NCBI GenBank assembly: GCA_963932145.1
Contig: OZ010581.1
Location: forward strand, 89,136,555 to 89,200,554
DNA: 64,000 nt
DNA from: Acanthosepion lycidas
Lineage: Eukaryota; Mollusca; Cephalopoda; Sepiida; Sepiidae
Direction: 5' to 3'
The position numbers and the translations under genes were made by a program. The notes under the pieces are model-generated. The model was given only the letters and a program-made list of their open reading frames with translations, did no database searches and was not told where the DNA came from. The stretch's first letter is position 1. Each line of letters opens with the position of its first letter. Positions 45,500 through 56,099 of the stretch are shown in pieces.

Positions 45500-46360
45500 T
45501 TTCAGCGAAACTGAGTTCGCATAAGTTGTTCTAAATTAGAATCGAAATGGTAGATAAATTCTCCAAAGTTATGTTTTTCTTCTGTTTTGTTTAAGCAATT
45601 TCCACCGTTTCAGTCATTATTCAAAAATGAATTTATTAAGTATGGTAAAGATTTCCTTGCTTACATCCTGGCATTTCTGAAATCTACAATTCAAATTTAG
45701 TTCGAATATATGCGTATAGCATAACTGATGTTATTTGTAAAACGGGTTAACAGACCCTCGCCATAAGAATGTACGTCTACTTTTATACTTATGATTATTT
45801 TAGACGCATATTTAATATTTTAAAGTTAAGTTACTGTCTCATTACCAGGTAAAATATATATTTAATTTACATATATGGGTAATATCTCAATATCTGGACT
45901 AAAGTGTTTGCAGATAATAGGGAAGACATCGAAATAATGGTAACTTGTAATTTCCTAATTCGAGAGATCATCAAATCATCTGATGTATAAATTGTAAGCT
46001 GTATAAATTCCAATCACATTGCAGTGTTGATCCCTATTCCTGCAATGTTTATATATATAGTGTACTTAGGCAGTAACTGTTCCTTGAAACATGTCTTATT
46101 AAAGTGCATAGACATTTTTGCCTCATTTCTTCTCAAAATGAGGAATTATCATTTGCAAAAATGTCAGTTATCGATGTACGAAATTTCAAAATCTTTTATA
46201 ATGGCTATGTCCAATATTTTCACTCTCATGAGTCATCTTCAGGGATGAGTATTTAAAGCATCATATGAAAAATTATAATTGAGTGCAATTTTATATTTAA
46301 ATTTTATAGAACAAATCTAAAAATCACATGGTCCATGCTCTTCCGCACCTCTGTCTCTCT
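45500..46360. other. No gene seen
   Basis: AT-rich unique DNA. A 74-codon frame at 46024-46248 has no recognised motif. Confidence 0.45.
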
Positions 46361-46363
46361 CTG

Positions 46364-46369
46364 TATATA

Positions 46370-46440
<71 letters not shown>

Positions 46441-46450
46441 TGTGTGTGTG
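46364..46450. repeat. (TA)n then (GT)n microsatellite
   Basis: TA run with a single ACAT interruption, ending in a short GT run. Confidence 0.96.
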
Positions 46451-46572
46451 TTTGGTTAGCTATCCCCCACTTAGTTTTATTATAAACAATAATGACAAGG
46501 TACTGCAGTTAAGAGTTTTAGTAAAATTTTCTTGTCATAATTTTCTTCTCTTCTTGGACATAAATTATGTAG

Positions 46573-46795
46573 AAAGTTCGAATGTTTTGTAAGTCCAAGC
46601 GCTTTCGGCTATACATTTAGCCATTATCATGGATGATTATATTTTTATTTTAACTGAATGTATGGTTTATTTTATGTATGTATCTAGAGGTATAGGAATA
46701 TTTTATTTTCCAAGAACAGGCAGCAAATTAGCTATAAACACAGCCCAAATGTGCTGACGGTTTTTGGAAAATAAAACATACCTATAACTCTAGAT
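46573..46795. repeat. Dispersed ~230-bp repeat, copy 2, partly fold-back
   Basis: The left half (46573-46700) is the inverse of the 42050-type sequence (CGCTTTCGGCTATACATTTA, GCCATTATCATGG). The right half (46745-46795) is in direct order (GTGCTGACGGTTTTTGGAAA, CTATAACTCTAGATATAC). CTAGAGGTATAGG at 46686 pairs with CCTATAACTCTAG at 46780. Confidence 0.7.
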
Positions 46796-46826
46796 ATACT
46801 TGTTTTTTAATGAAGTGTTATATATA

Positions 46827-46912
46827 TTAGGTTGGTGCAAAAATAATAACGTAGTAATGTCGTTTTTTGACGTATTTTTACAGTCAAAAAACGACATTAT
46901 TTTTACACCAAC

Positions 46913-46916
<4 letters not shown>
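46827..46916. mobile_element. Palindromic mariner-type MITE, copy 5
   Basis: 90 bp, TA-flanked, with standard ends. One arm lacks the GACGTAATAATG-type block, leaving the palindrome asymmetric. It is directly followed by a (TA)n tract. Confidence 0.9.

Positions 46917-46984
<68 letters not shown>
46917..46984. repeat. (TA)n microsatellite
   Basis: About 34 TA units between a MITE and mariner fragment copy B. Confidence 0.97.
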
Positions 46985-46987
<3 letters not shown>

Positions 46988-47626
46988 TGCTTTGGGTAGT
47001 TTTTAAATTTTAGTTACGCGCATGTGCGTTATTTGCTTTTTGTTTTGTCGACTGCACTGTATGGTAGCGTCAGTTGGGTACTGACTATGAGAAAAAGAAA
47101 ACCATGACGCAATTCACTCTGCCAGAAATTTGGAAACGGTATGCTGCATTGCTTGACAATCACGCTGGAAGCTCCAATACGAACATTTCCGAGTATTTAG
47201 TAAGTCAATCTGAGAACAGTGCAGAGAGTTCAGAACGAGTTGGATGAGTCTAATGGCGATTTCGAAGGTATGTCAGTTCAGAAAATTCACTGATTGTTCA
47301 GATAAGAAGAAAAAAATCACCCGAATTTGGTGGTGCCTTGAGGAGTTACTGTTACCGTGGGTCAAGTAGCAACTATTATGGCAGCATCCTCCAACTTAAA
47401 CTATGCTAAGTTCATGCTATTGTATTAGGTTGGTGCAAAAATAATGGCGTAATAATGTCGTTTTTTGACGTAATTTTTAACGTCAAAAAACGACATTATT
47501 ACGTCATTATTTTTGCACCAACCTAATATTTTTATTAATGGTTTGCAGGATAATCTTAATTTTCCATTATTTTAGAGAAGAACGTGACTGAATATTAAAT
47601 ATAGACTTGTCAATCTCTATTTCTGA
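46985..47626 (+). pseudogene. Mariner-like element fragment, copy B
   Basis: Near-identical to copy A (42301-42930) except for the 13-bp segment missing there and a few substitutions. It retains SSNTNISEYL after the MTQFTLPEIWKRYAALLDNH block, which matches NTNISEYL in the mariner pseudogene at 56.1-56.9 kb, so the three belong to related elements. The nested MITE (47425-47526) is at the same place as in copy A. No catalytic domain remains. Confidence 0.78.
47425..47526. mobile_element. Palindromic mariner-type MITE, copy 6 (nested)
   Basis: 102 bp, TA-flanked, orthologous to the nested MITE in copy A. Confidence 0.92.
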
Positions 47627-47629
47627 GAG

Positions 47630-48360
47630 AGGGGAGGGAGAGAGAAAGAGAGACGTAAATGAGACAATTTAGAAAACGATAACTAAAACCAACCTATTGA
47701 AGATAATATAGGTGCCGGCTCAAGGTGACTGCTTCCCCTGATGAGATAGTTCTCATACTTTTGGGACAGCATGCTCAAGATGAGGGCCTCCATAAAATTT
47801 ATCGTGATGCAGGTTTGTTATCACAAACTTAGTAGTCCCGTGCATTCAAATTGGGAAAAGTAAAAGCCCACATGTTGTGGGTGACAATCTTGAAAATCTT
47901 CTCTCAGCCATTCCTAGACCACAAGGTTCATGCGGGTGTGAGTTGAATTCTGCCGCAGTACATACAGTCAGTCCTCGTTCAATAATTTGAACACCGTGTC
48001 CAGCACCTTGATATAGTTTGTAGTATTGAACGTAATGCCATAAAGGTGGAAGGGGCAACATGACCCTTATACCGACGTCTCCTAGGACAATTCAGGGATG
48101 ATAGGAAATTGATTTGCAACATCGTGTTTTAATCTACAATATCTTATCTATCTTCTTCTTCACCTGGCTACTTCTATAAAGCTAGTCATCTCCAAAGACC
48201 TGTGGTTGTCGGCTAGGACCACGACTTTTCATTTCCTGTGCTGAATTGAAAGTTGGTTCTCGATACGCCTAAAAGTGAAATGCGATCATGCTAATATTTA
48301 GAATATATATGAAGCGAACGTTTATTCGGTTTGTTTTCTATCTATGGATCAATAAAACTA
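47630..48360. other. No gene seen; short GA-rich start
   Basis: GA-rich at 47626-47655, then unique sequence of moderately higher GC than its neighbours. A 71-codon minus-strand frame (48061-47846) has no motif. Some words here may come from a SINE, but no A and B box pair is clear. Confidence 0.4.
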
Positions 48361-48365
48361 CATCC

Positions 48366-48455
<90 letters not shown>

Positions 48456-49882
48456 ATATATAGAAAATAGGAAAGAACTGGTTAGGTAAATAATCGAAAG
48501 TTCTTTAGTATTTTTGTTATTATTTTTAAAAAATAGTGCTCGATACAAAAGTAGAGCATAAATATTCCCCCAAAAAAATTCACTGAGATAAACACCACAT
48601 GGGGACAGTCTGTTTCATGAAAAGAAATCTTCAGGCCATGTGTGTTGGCACGACTATTTATATATGCTGGTCTATTGATCAATATGTATATTGTATTAAC
48701 GGTTATTTGATAGGCTGTAACGGATATATTTGAAATTATTCTAGGGGTTAATGAGTACAAATTATCTGTTCGAATGCTGTTATTTTTAGCTGATGTAAAA
48801 TGTTGTTTGTTAACTTTTAACTTATTATTAATTACTTAGTATAGTTTGTATATAATCATTATTCATTTGTTGTTAATCGTAGTTTGTTTATTTGTTTATT
48901 CATTTTTTGTTTATTTGTTATTTTTTTATTTTTCGTTTCAGGGGTTTGCATATCTTATTTAAAGTATTAGCTTTGTCTAAAGAATGTTGCATTATGTTTG
49001 CTACTTATAATGCTCCATTTACCAGATTATATAAATAGTAGAGCCAGTATAAATGGCCTGAAGACTGCGTTCAAACATGAAATAGACTGGTGCTACTCGG
49101 TATTGACTTCAGTATCTACTTTATATTTACATACACGTTTTACTCAAAAATATACCATACATTAAAACTATATATATGTATATGTGTATGTGTGCGTGTT
49201 TGTATGTATATGTATTCATACATTTCTGCTATTTATATAATTTCTTTTCCAATATTATATCAAAACCTCTATACACCGATTAATATTTGCTATGTAATTG
49301 GGCAGAAAAAAATGTAATTTTCTTCTTGATTTTCAATTTACATCATCTAGATTCTTTGCTAAAATATGCTAAAGTTCATCAAGGATGAATAATTAGTACT
49401 TTTAGTTCTCTTAGTACAAAAATTGATAATATTAATCAGATTTGATCAGGTTAGCTTCAGTGGGAAAAGACAGGCGCTATTAATCACCATTTATATCAGG
49501 TCTAAATGCAATCAGTGTTGTGAAATATAGAGTGATTACGAAATGCTTTCACTATGATACTTGCTTCATTTGAATTCTGCATTCAGAATTGGTTATGACT
49601 AATTAATAGAATAGGTCGAGTAAATATGGAAGTAATACAGCAGTGGCTATGCTTACAGTTCAAATTCACTTTGATTTTAAAATTGCTTTTAGACTTTGTG
49701 AAAAGAAAAAGAAAACAATAAAAATTTTTATTGAAGTTCTCTTCTCAGTATCTTCAAATATATCTCATGACTTCAATAAGACGATGTTTGACAGAATTTC
49801 ATAATATCGAAAACGGTCTGCAGCGCGCTTGATATCACTCAACTGCAATTGATCATATCTCTCTGTTTCTCTCTCGCTATAT

Positions 49883-50287
49883 ATTTATTAAAGACATTTT
49901 TATGTTTAACGTTCTTTTTATAGATACAAGTATGTAAGTAAATGCTCTGTTTATAATAAACAGTATTAAATAACATTTACCGGCTTGAATGTCCGAGAAA
50001 TTTTCATAGAAAATATTCGTTCTTTGACAGGATTCGAACCTGCATCCTATACGGAACCGTCATTTACGCTGACGTGCCTTACCGTTAGGCTACAAAGAAG
50101 CGTTCGGTAGGCAAGGTCGAATTTATTGCTTATAAACTTCAATCAATGAATCTCGAATATTCATAAGTGCTCATGGCGTATCAAATGTAAACAAATTCGA
50201 CCTTGTCTGTTTATTATAAACAGAGCATTTACTTAAATACTTGTATCTATAAAAAGAACGTTAAACATAAAAATGTCTTTAATAAAT
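49883..50287. repeat. Fold-back with 81-bp arms enclosing a tRNA-like sequence
   Basis: Arms 49883-49963 (ATTTATTAAAGACATTTTTA to TTATAATAAACAG) and 50207-50287 are inverse copies with about one mismatch visible. An inner inverse pair (GCAAGGTCGAATTTA near 50113 and AAATTCGACCTTG near 50193) extends the structure. The only other feature inside is the tRNA-like sequence at 50020-50099. This resembles a TIR-bearing non-autonomous transposon that captured a tRNA. Confidence 0.85.
50020..50099 (-). tRNA. tRNA-like sequence (loop reads GTA at anticodon position)
   Basis: On the minus strand a cloverleaf can be drawn. The acceptor stem TTCTTTG/CAAAGAA is 7 perfect pairs. The D arm is GCC-TAACGGTAA-GGC, the anticodon stem CGTCA/TGACG with loop GCGTAAA, the variable arm about 14 nt (type II length), and the T arm GCAGG-TTCGAAT-CCTGT. 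A box and B box (GGTTCGAATCC) are both present. Odd points are C in place of T at position 33 and a long variable arm with a Tyr-like GTA triplet. It may be a tRNA-derived transposon passenger or pseudogene. Confidence 0.55.
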
Positions 50288-50347
50288 AAATTGTCGGACT
50301 TTGTCCATTTCGTAATATATGATGTCATATATATATATATATATATA

Positions 50348-50535
50348 ATCATTTATTTAAAAATATGATTCCAACGTTTCATAAGAGTTCTCATGTTTCA
50401 AAACAAGACCCGGAAACTTTAATATAATTATTTTAATTAAATTTAATTCAAATAATTATATTGAAGTTTTCGTGTCTTGTTTTGAAACATGAGAACTCTT
50501 ATGTATCATTGGAATCATATTTTTAAATAAATAAT
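50348..50535. repeat. Palindromic repeat, ~85-bp arms
   Basis: The left arm 50348-50433 (ATTTATTTAAAAATATGATT, CTCATGTTTCAAAACAAGAC) and right arm 50452-50535 are inverse copies separated by under 20 bp. A single arm of the same family lies at 5447-5545. Confidence 0.9.
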
Positions 50536-50645
50536 TATATTTATGCTTAACTTTTGTATCGAGCACTACTTTTTAAAAATAATAACAAAAATACTAAAGA
50601 ACTTTTCATTATTTACTTAACAAGTTCTTTCCTATTTTCTATATA

Positions 50646-50747
<102 letters not shown>

Positions 50748-50944
50748 CGAATTCACATGCCCAATAAGGAAATATGTTCATGATCAATCTAAATTAGTAA
50801 ATAATTATATTGGATAAACTACAACATACTTAACAAGAAATGACCTACCAAATACTATCCGTAACACCTATTTTTAATAAAAATATAGTAGCATCCCCGA
50901 CATGTACAAAAAGTTAAAAATAATGGAAACATTATTAATAAAAA

Positions 50945-51165
50945 TGAAAAGGGCAACACTTGATAATATCATCTATGAACAACGCCAAAATCTGCTGACC
51001 ATATTTAGAAAATAAACGTTTCTATAACTCTAGATATGTACATAAAACATTCAGTTAAAAGTAAAAATAAAACTTATACTTGATAATGGCTAAAAGTGTA
51101 GCTGAAAACTCTCCGGTATACAAAACATTTGGACAATTTCTGTTTAAGTCCAGAAAAGGTAAGTG
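50945..51165 (+). repeat. Dispersed ~230-bp repeat, copy 3
   Basis: Contains TGCTGACCATATTTAGAAAA, CTATAACTCTAGATATG, CTTGATAATGGCTAAAAGTG and ACATTTGGACAA in the order of copy 1. It ends at about the left terminus of the Tc1 element. Confidence 0.72.
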
Positions 51166-52278
51166 AATCTCTGAAATATTTTTTTTAAAAATTGCGCCTT
51201 TTTTTCCAGATGATCAACAAATCTTAATTAAACTATCTATTCGTTAAGAAAAACATTTATTAAATCAATTAGAACTACTTTCATAAATTCTTACCGAGCT
51301 GGAATAAAAATATTTATTAAAAACTAAGATATGCAAAAGTAATTGAACTCTTACATTTAATATTTGGTTATTTTGACGTTACCATATCAATCACTCATTT
51401 TCTATAATTTTTATGAATTTTATGCCAGTAGTGAGTGCTAATTTTTTATTAGTTTTCTTGGCAAAATTCTCAAAATTCAGGGTTTCTTGCATGCTCTGCC
51501 TTCTTTCATTAGAATCACAGATTTTCAATTGTGTTTAGATCAGGCTTGACATTTCTTTTAACGAATTCATTCTTTTATGGATTTGCTTTGATGTTTCAGA
51601 TCATTGTAATGTTGGAGGTTCCAGCCCTGACCTAAACCCAACTTTTAAACTGAGGACAAGGCATTTTCATTCAAAATTGCTTGGGATTTTGCAGGGTCCA
51701 TTCTTCCATCAATACGTACTATTTTGCCTGGTCCAGCTGCAGGAAAGTACCCCAAATCATAATGCTGTCACTGCCATGTTTAATGATTGATAGCAAATTC
51801 TTCTCATCAAAAGGCGTATTAGGAGCTTCTCAGATATACTATCTAATGTCCCACCCAAAAGGCTCTAGTTTGGTCACATCCGACCATAAAACCTCTTGCT
51901 AGACTGTTTCTAGCTTATTAATATGAGCTTTAGCACAGTTGAGGTGAGCATGCTTGTGCTGTTTCGTAAGTAGTGGCTTTTTCTAAGCATTCTACTGTGA
52001 AGATCGGTACTGTTCAGATTTTTTCCATTCGTAGATGTATGCACATTGATTCCGACATTGGCCAGTGAACATTGGCGAATCACAAAGGCGTCAACAGGAT
52101 TTGCCTGAGTTTGCTGAACTAGATGTATACTTGCTCTTGCTGTTATTTTTCGCGGACGGCCACTTTTTTTATTTTGATGTTGTCATACCAAAGGCCTTCC
52201 ACTTATAAATAATTTGTTGTATACCAAATCATTTTTTATAGCATTTACAACCTTCTCTATTATTATAAGTTTTTTGAT

Positions 52279-52345
<67 letters not shown>

Positions 52346-52730
52346 AATTTTGATTCTAACTGGACGCATGTGCATAAAAATGAGTTGTATTTTTTGACTG
52401 TAGTATACACAGCTTACCAAAAAATGAACATCCGTCATTTTGATGTTAACATGTTCACCAATTTATTTCACCAAGTTATTTTCACAGGCAAACATGTAAA
52501 ACAAAAATACAGAGTTTAAATGTAAGGGTTCACTTACATTTTGAACATCTTAATTTTTAATTAATATCTTTTTTCAGTTTGATAAAAGAATTTTAAGTGG
52601 TTGTAATTGATTTAATAATTTTTTTTTTATTAATGAATATATAGTTTAATTAAGATTTGTTGATTATGTGGAAAAAAGGGACAATTTTTAAATATATTAT
52701 TTTAGGGGTCTACTTACTTTTGCACAGAAC
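51150..52730 (-). mobile_element. Tc1-type DNA transposon with ~190-bp inverted repeats
   Basis: The left arm (about 51150-51365) holds ATCAACAAATCTTAATTAAA and ATGCAAAAGTAATTGAACTC. The right arm (about 52495-52730) holds the inverse (TTTAATTAAGATTTGTTGAT) and ends GGGGTCTACTTACTTTTGCA. Arms are roughly 75-80% identical. The interior is the transposase pseudogene on the minus strand. A (TA)n tract at 52284-52341 lies between the transposase start and the right arm. Outer boundaries are approximate. Confidence 0.8.
51400..52170 (-). pseudogene. Tc1-type transposase pseudogene
   Basis: Minus-strand reading from 52170: GRPRKITARASIHLVQQTQA (the GRPR hook of Tc1 DNA-binding domains), then the second helix-turn-helix region with VNVHTSTNGKNLNSTD-like wording. 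The catalytic domain is fragmentary: SIIKHGSDSIMIWG and PAAGPGKIVRIDGRMDPAKS (about 51790-51670), matching VKHGGGSVMVWG and later Tc1 sequence. The WSD and DNDPKHTS/DLNPIENLW signature sites are broken by stops and shifts. It is about 770 bp long against roughly 1 kb for an intact gene. Inactive. Confidence 0.75.
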
Positions 52731-52733
52731 TTT

Positions 52734-52734
<1 letters not shown>

Positions 52735-52811
<77 letters not shown>
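52735..52811. repeat. (CA)n then (TA)n microsatellite
   Basis: About 12 CA units then about 25 TA units immediately outside the Tc1 element's right end. Confidence 0.96.
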
Positions 52812-52814
<3 letters not shown>

Positions 52815-53199
52815 TTAAATTATTACTCTTCCAACTGAAATATTATTCAGCTAAACGCATCCTAACATTGATTTTTTTTAATAGAGTGCTCAATGGCTTT
52901 CAGACCAAGTCACATACAGTGTAATTATTAAGCTTTTGGGATTTTATTAAAAACGTGACATGCATCCGCTTATCAAAACCTTTACGGTGATAAAAAACGA
53001 TTTTGAGACGCATTAAAATTGGTCCATTCCGTTCTTCAGACCTTTTTATACACTCGAGCATCAAATGCAACCCTTTACAGGAGGAGGGGTCCAGTATAGC
53101 CACCAGCCACGTAAAAAAACACGCGCATAAATATTCATCGAATAAAATAAAATACCCACATATATATAATGTATTGTTTTTTTGTATTTTTATCGCATT

Positions 53200-53203
<4 letters not shown>
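52815..53203. other. No gene seen
   Basis: Unique AT-rich sequence between microsatellites. Confidence 0.45.
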
Positions 53204-53258
<55 letters not shown>

Positions 53259-53291
53259 GTATATATATGTATATATATGTATATGTATATC

Positions 53292-53324
<33 letters not shown>

Positions 53325-53343
53325 GTATATGTATATATATATG

Positions 53344-53408
<65 letters not shown>
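53204..53408. repeat. Long interrupted (TA)n with TATG variants
   Basis: About 205 bp of TA repeats with GTATATG and CTATA interruptions. The open frames in all three phases are repeat translations. Confidence 0.97.
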
Positions 53409-53411
<3 letters not shown>

Positions 53412-53536
53412 AAATATAGTCTTAAGGTGTGCTATATTTATGGAATAAAGTGCTCAATATCAGAGATAGAGCGTGTGTAAATATAAAAGTGAACATAGAA
53501 GTCAACACTTAGAGGCGACAGTCTGTTTCATGCTAT

Positions 53537-54772
53537 ATGCAATCACTATTATTCCACAATGAAGAAGCATGGATAAAGAGAGATGGGATATTTGACACTA
53601 CAATGGGAAGCTTTGACGGTGCAGAAGCATGCGAAATCATAGGCATTTACTTACTAAACGAACTGAGCAAAATAATAGATAGAAATGACACAGGACTCTA
53701 CAGGGACGATGGTCTCATAATCTTAAGAAACTGTAACAGACAAAACACAGACAAAACTAGAAAAGCAATAATAAAGATTTTTAAAAATAACGGATTCGAC
53801 ATAGATATAAAAACTAACCTAAACGAAGTAGATTTTCTAGATGTTACCTTCAACCTAAGAGAAGGCACACATAAACCATATAGAAAACCTAATGACAAAC
53901 CACTCTACATACACACATCTTCCAACCATCCACCTTCTATAATCAAACAGATACCAAAATCGATTAACCGCAGGCTCTCTGACAATTCCTCCAATGAATC
54001 CCTATTTAACAAAGCTAAGAAAGACTATGAAACAGCCCTAAAAGATAGCGGATTCCCAGAAACACTCACATACTCACCACAGAATACAAAAAAGGCCAAC
54101 AGAAGAAGAAATATCATATGGTTCAACCCACCGTACAGCAAGAACGTAAAAACAAACGTAGGGAAAATATTCTTCAAACTCTTACACAAACACTTCCCAG
54201 AATCAAGCACCTTACACAAGATATTCAACAAAAACACTGTAAAAATCAGCTACAGCTGCACCGAGAGCATGGCACAAATAATAAAAAAGCACAATAGGAA
54301 AATTATCAACAAACCACACGAACAAATTAAACCCACGTGCAACTGCAGAATAAAGAACGAATGTCCCTTAAACGGAAATTGTTTACAAAACAACGTAATA
54401 TACCAAGCCACGATAAAATCACCAGATAATGAAGAAAAAGTATACATAGGAGTAACTGAAGGACCCTGGAAACAAAGAAATTATACACACAAAACATCTT
54501 TCACAAATAGTAAATATGCAAACAGTACAATGCTTTTTAAGTATATCTGGGAAATTAAAAACAAAACGAACATCACACCAAAAATATCTTGGAAGATAAG
54601 GAAAAAAATCATCAGCCTACAATAACCAATCAAAAACTTGCAAACTTTGCTCGGAGGAAAAAATAGCTATCATTACTTTTCCCGACCAAAATAAATTATT
54701 AAACAAAAGATCCGAACTCATCTCAAAATGCAGACATGAAAATAAATTTTTACTACGTAACCTAAAAAATTA
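53537..54772 (+). pseudogene. PLE protein: partial RT plus GIY-YIG endonuclease
   Basis: The frame holds the C-terminal palm of a PLE reverse transcriptase and its endonuclease. Landmarks by residue from 53537: FDTTMGSFDGAEACEIIGIY (about 19-38), the catalytic YRDD (55-58), VDFLDVTFNL (about 96-105), PYRKPNDKPLYIHTSSNHPP, IIWFNPPYSKNVKTNVGK, and HKIFNKNTVKISYSC. A CxC...C...C cluster (268-282) precedes the GIY-YIG domain (IYQAT at 288, YIG at 303-305, R at 314). The frame stops at 54625 because of a one-base shift in an A run near 54600. In the next frame the expected tail CKLCSEEKIAII...RSELISKCRH continues to a stop at 54772. The 5' RT fingers are absent. Otherwise well preserved. Confidence 0.88.
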
Positions 54773-54815
54773 AAAAACGGAAAAAATAAAATAAAAACAA
54801 ATAAATATACTAATA

Positions 54816-54945
54816 AGCAAAAATAACAAAATAACAACAAAAAAAAAAAAAAAAATATAGAAATACTATGTTACTTAAAAAGCAAAAATAACAAAATAAC
54901 AACAAAAAAAAAAAAAAAAATATAGAAATACTATGTTACTTAAAA
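54816..54945. repeat. 65-bp tandem duplication inside the PLE 3' region
   Basis: Two head-to-tail copies of a unit beginning AGCAAAAATAACAAAATAAC, with an A run of about 17 and ending ACTATGTTACTTAAAA. Only A-run length could differ. Confidence 0.93.
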
Positions 54946-55389
54946 ATCGAAAACCGAAAAAGAGAAAATATACAAGTAAAATAAACCTGTTCCCGCCAAA
55001 ATAATACTTAGAAAGAACTACAACAATCAACCCCAAAACTGAACAAATAGTTTTAATTAAATTCCCAAACCAAAACAAAACTGTTAAATAAGTGATATAA
55101 ACAAATTTTTACTACGTTAATAAATAAATAAATAAATAAAATACGAAACAAAAATAAAAACAAGCAATATAATTTGACCTAAATAGATAAACAAACGACT
55201 TCCGGTGAAATAACCGCCATAATAGAATACCCACAATGCACCACTAACCCGTATATATATAAATAGCCGAGAAAAATAACAGCACACGTGGCTTGACGAT
55301 TGCATATAGCATGAAACAGACTGTCGCCTCTAAGTGTTGACTTCTATGTTCACTTTTATATTTATATATATATATATATATATGGTTAT

Positions 55390-56095
55390 TTAATATCATG
55401 CTCTTTCATTCTTAAGTCATATTACTTAAATATTTTTTACCATTATTTGCCGGGAAACATAGTAGAGTGGTTTTGTTTGGCTTGTGTTTTTATTCCCCAT
55501 TCTTAATTTATACCCTTAAGAATATTATGAAATCATATCTTCTTCCAACTATTAGTGAATTAATAGTGTATACCGCCAATTCTGCAAAAAAAATTCCGTG
55601 TTGGTTTCTTGGCTTAAATGTCCGAATTACTTGTTCCAGTAAGCGTTTCATGATCTGAATTCGATAAATATTAGATAATCCTGCCATTCCCAGTATCCCC
55701 ATTGTACAAAACCAGCCAAACTTAAAAATGTTCTTTAACTAAAGAACATATTTAAAAAGATTCGAATTAATTTTGCTATTAAACTTTAAAATGTTGAGGA
55801 TGTTGTCCATCTTCGATGACATATCTTTATTTGATTACTAACAAGCTCAGCCATTTTAGGCGACCATTCACCAAGACTCAGTGCTATTTTTTTTCTTAGA
55901 CTTTCCATCATTCTCAATATTGTTACCATTAACTGAACAATGTTTTCTGTACACTTCACAATTTTAAATTTTATAAAATAAATAAATAAAATTCATGCTA
56001 TCTTTAATTTTTCTATCAATTCGGTATATAATATCTAGATAACAGAATTAAAATTGAACTGACTGAATTAAATTTGAACAAATTATGCGCGAATA
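55390..56095. other. No gene seen
   Basis: AT-rich unique sequence. A palindromic ATTCTTTAACTAAAGAACAT lies near 55730. Confidence 0.45.
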
Positions 56096-56099
56096 TTTA

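Larger units (their letters stand above)
53478..55364 (+). mobile_element. Penelope-like element bounded by perfect 67-bp inverted repeats
   Basis: 53478-53544 and 55298-55364 are exact inverse copies (TAAATATAAAAGTGAACATA, AGTCAACACTTAGAGGCGAC, CATGCTATATGCAATC). They enclose a PLE reading frame (53537-54772) and an A-rich 3' region. The frame starts inside the left repeat, so the RT N-terminus is missing and the unit is a truncated but recently mobilised or recently formed copy. Identical arms suggest little time since formation. No target duplication was resolved: the right flank is (TA)n. Confidence 0.8.
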
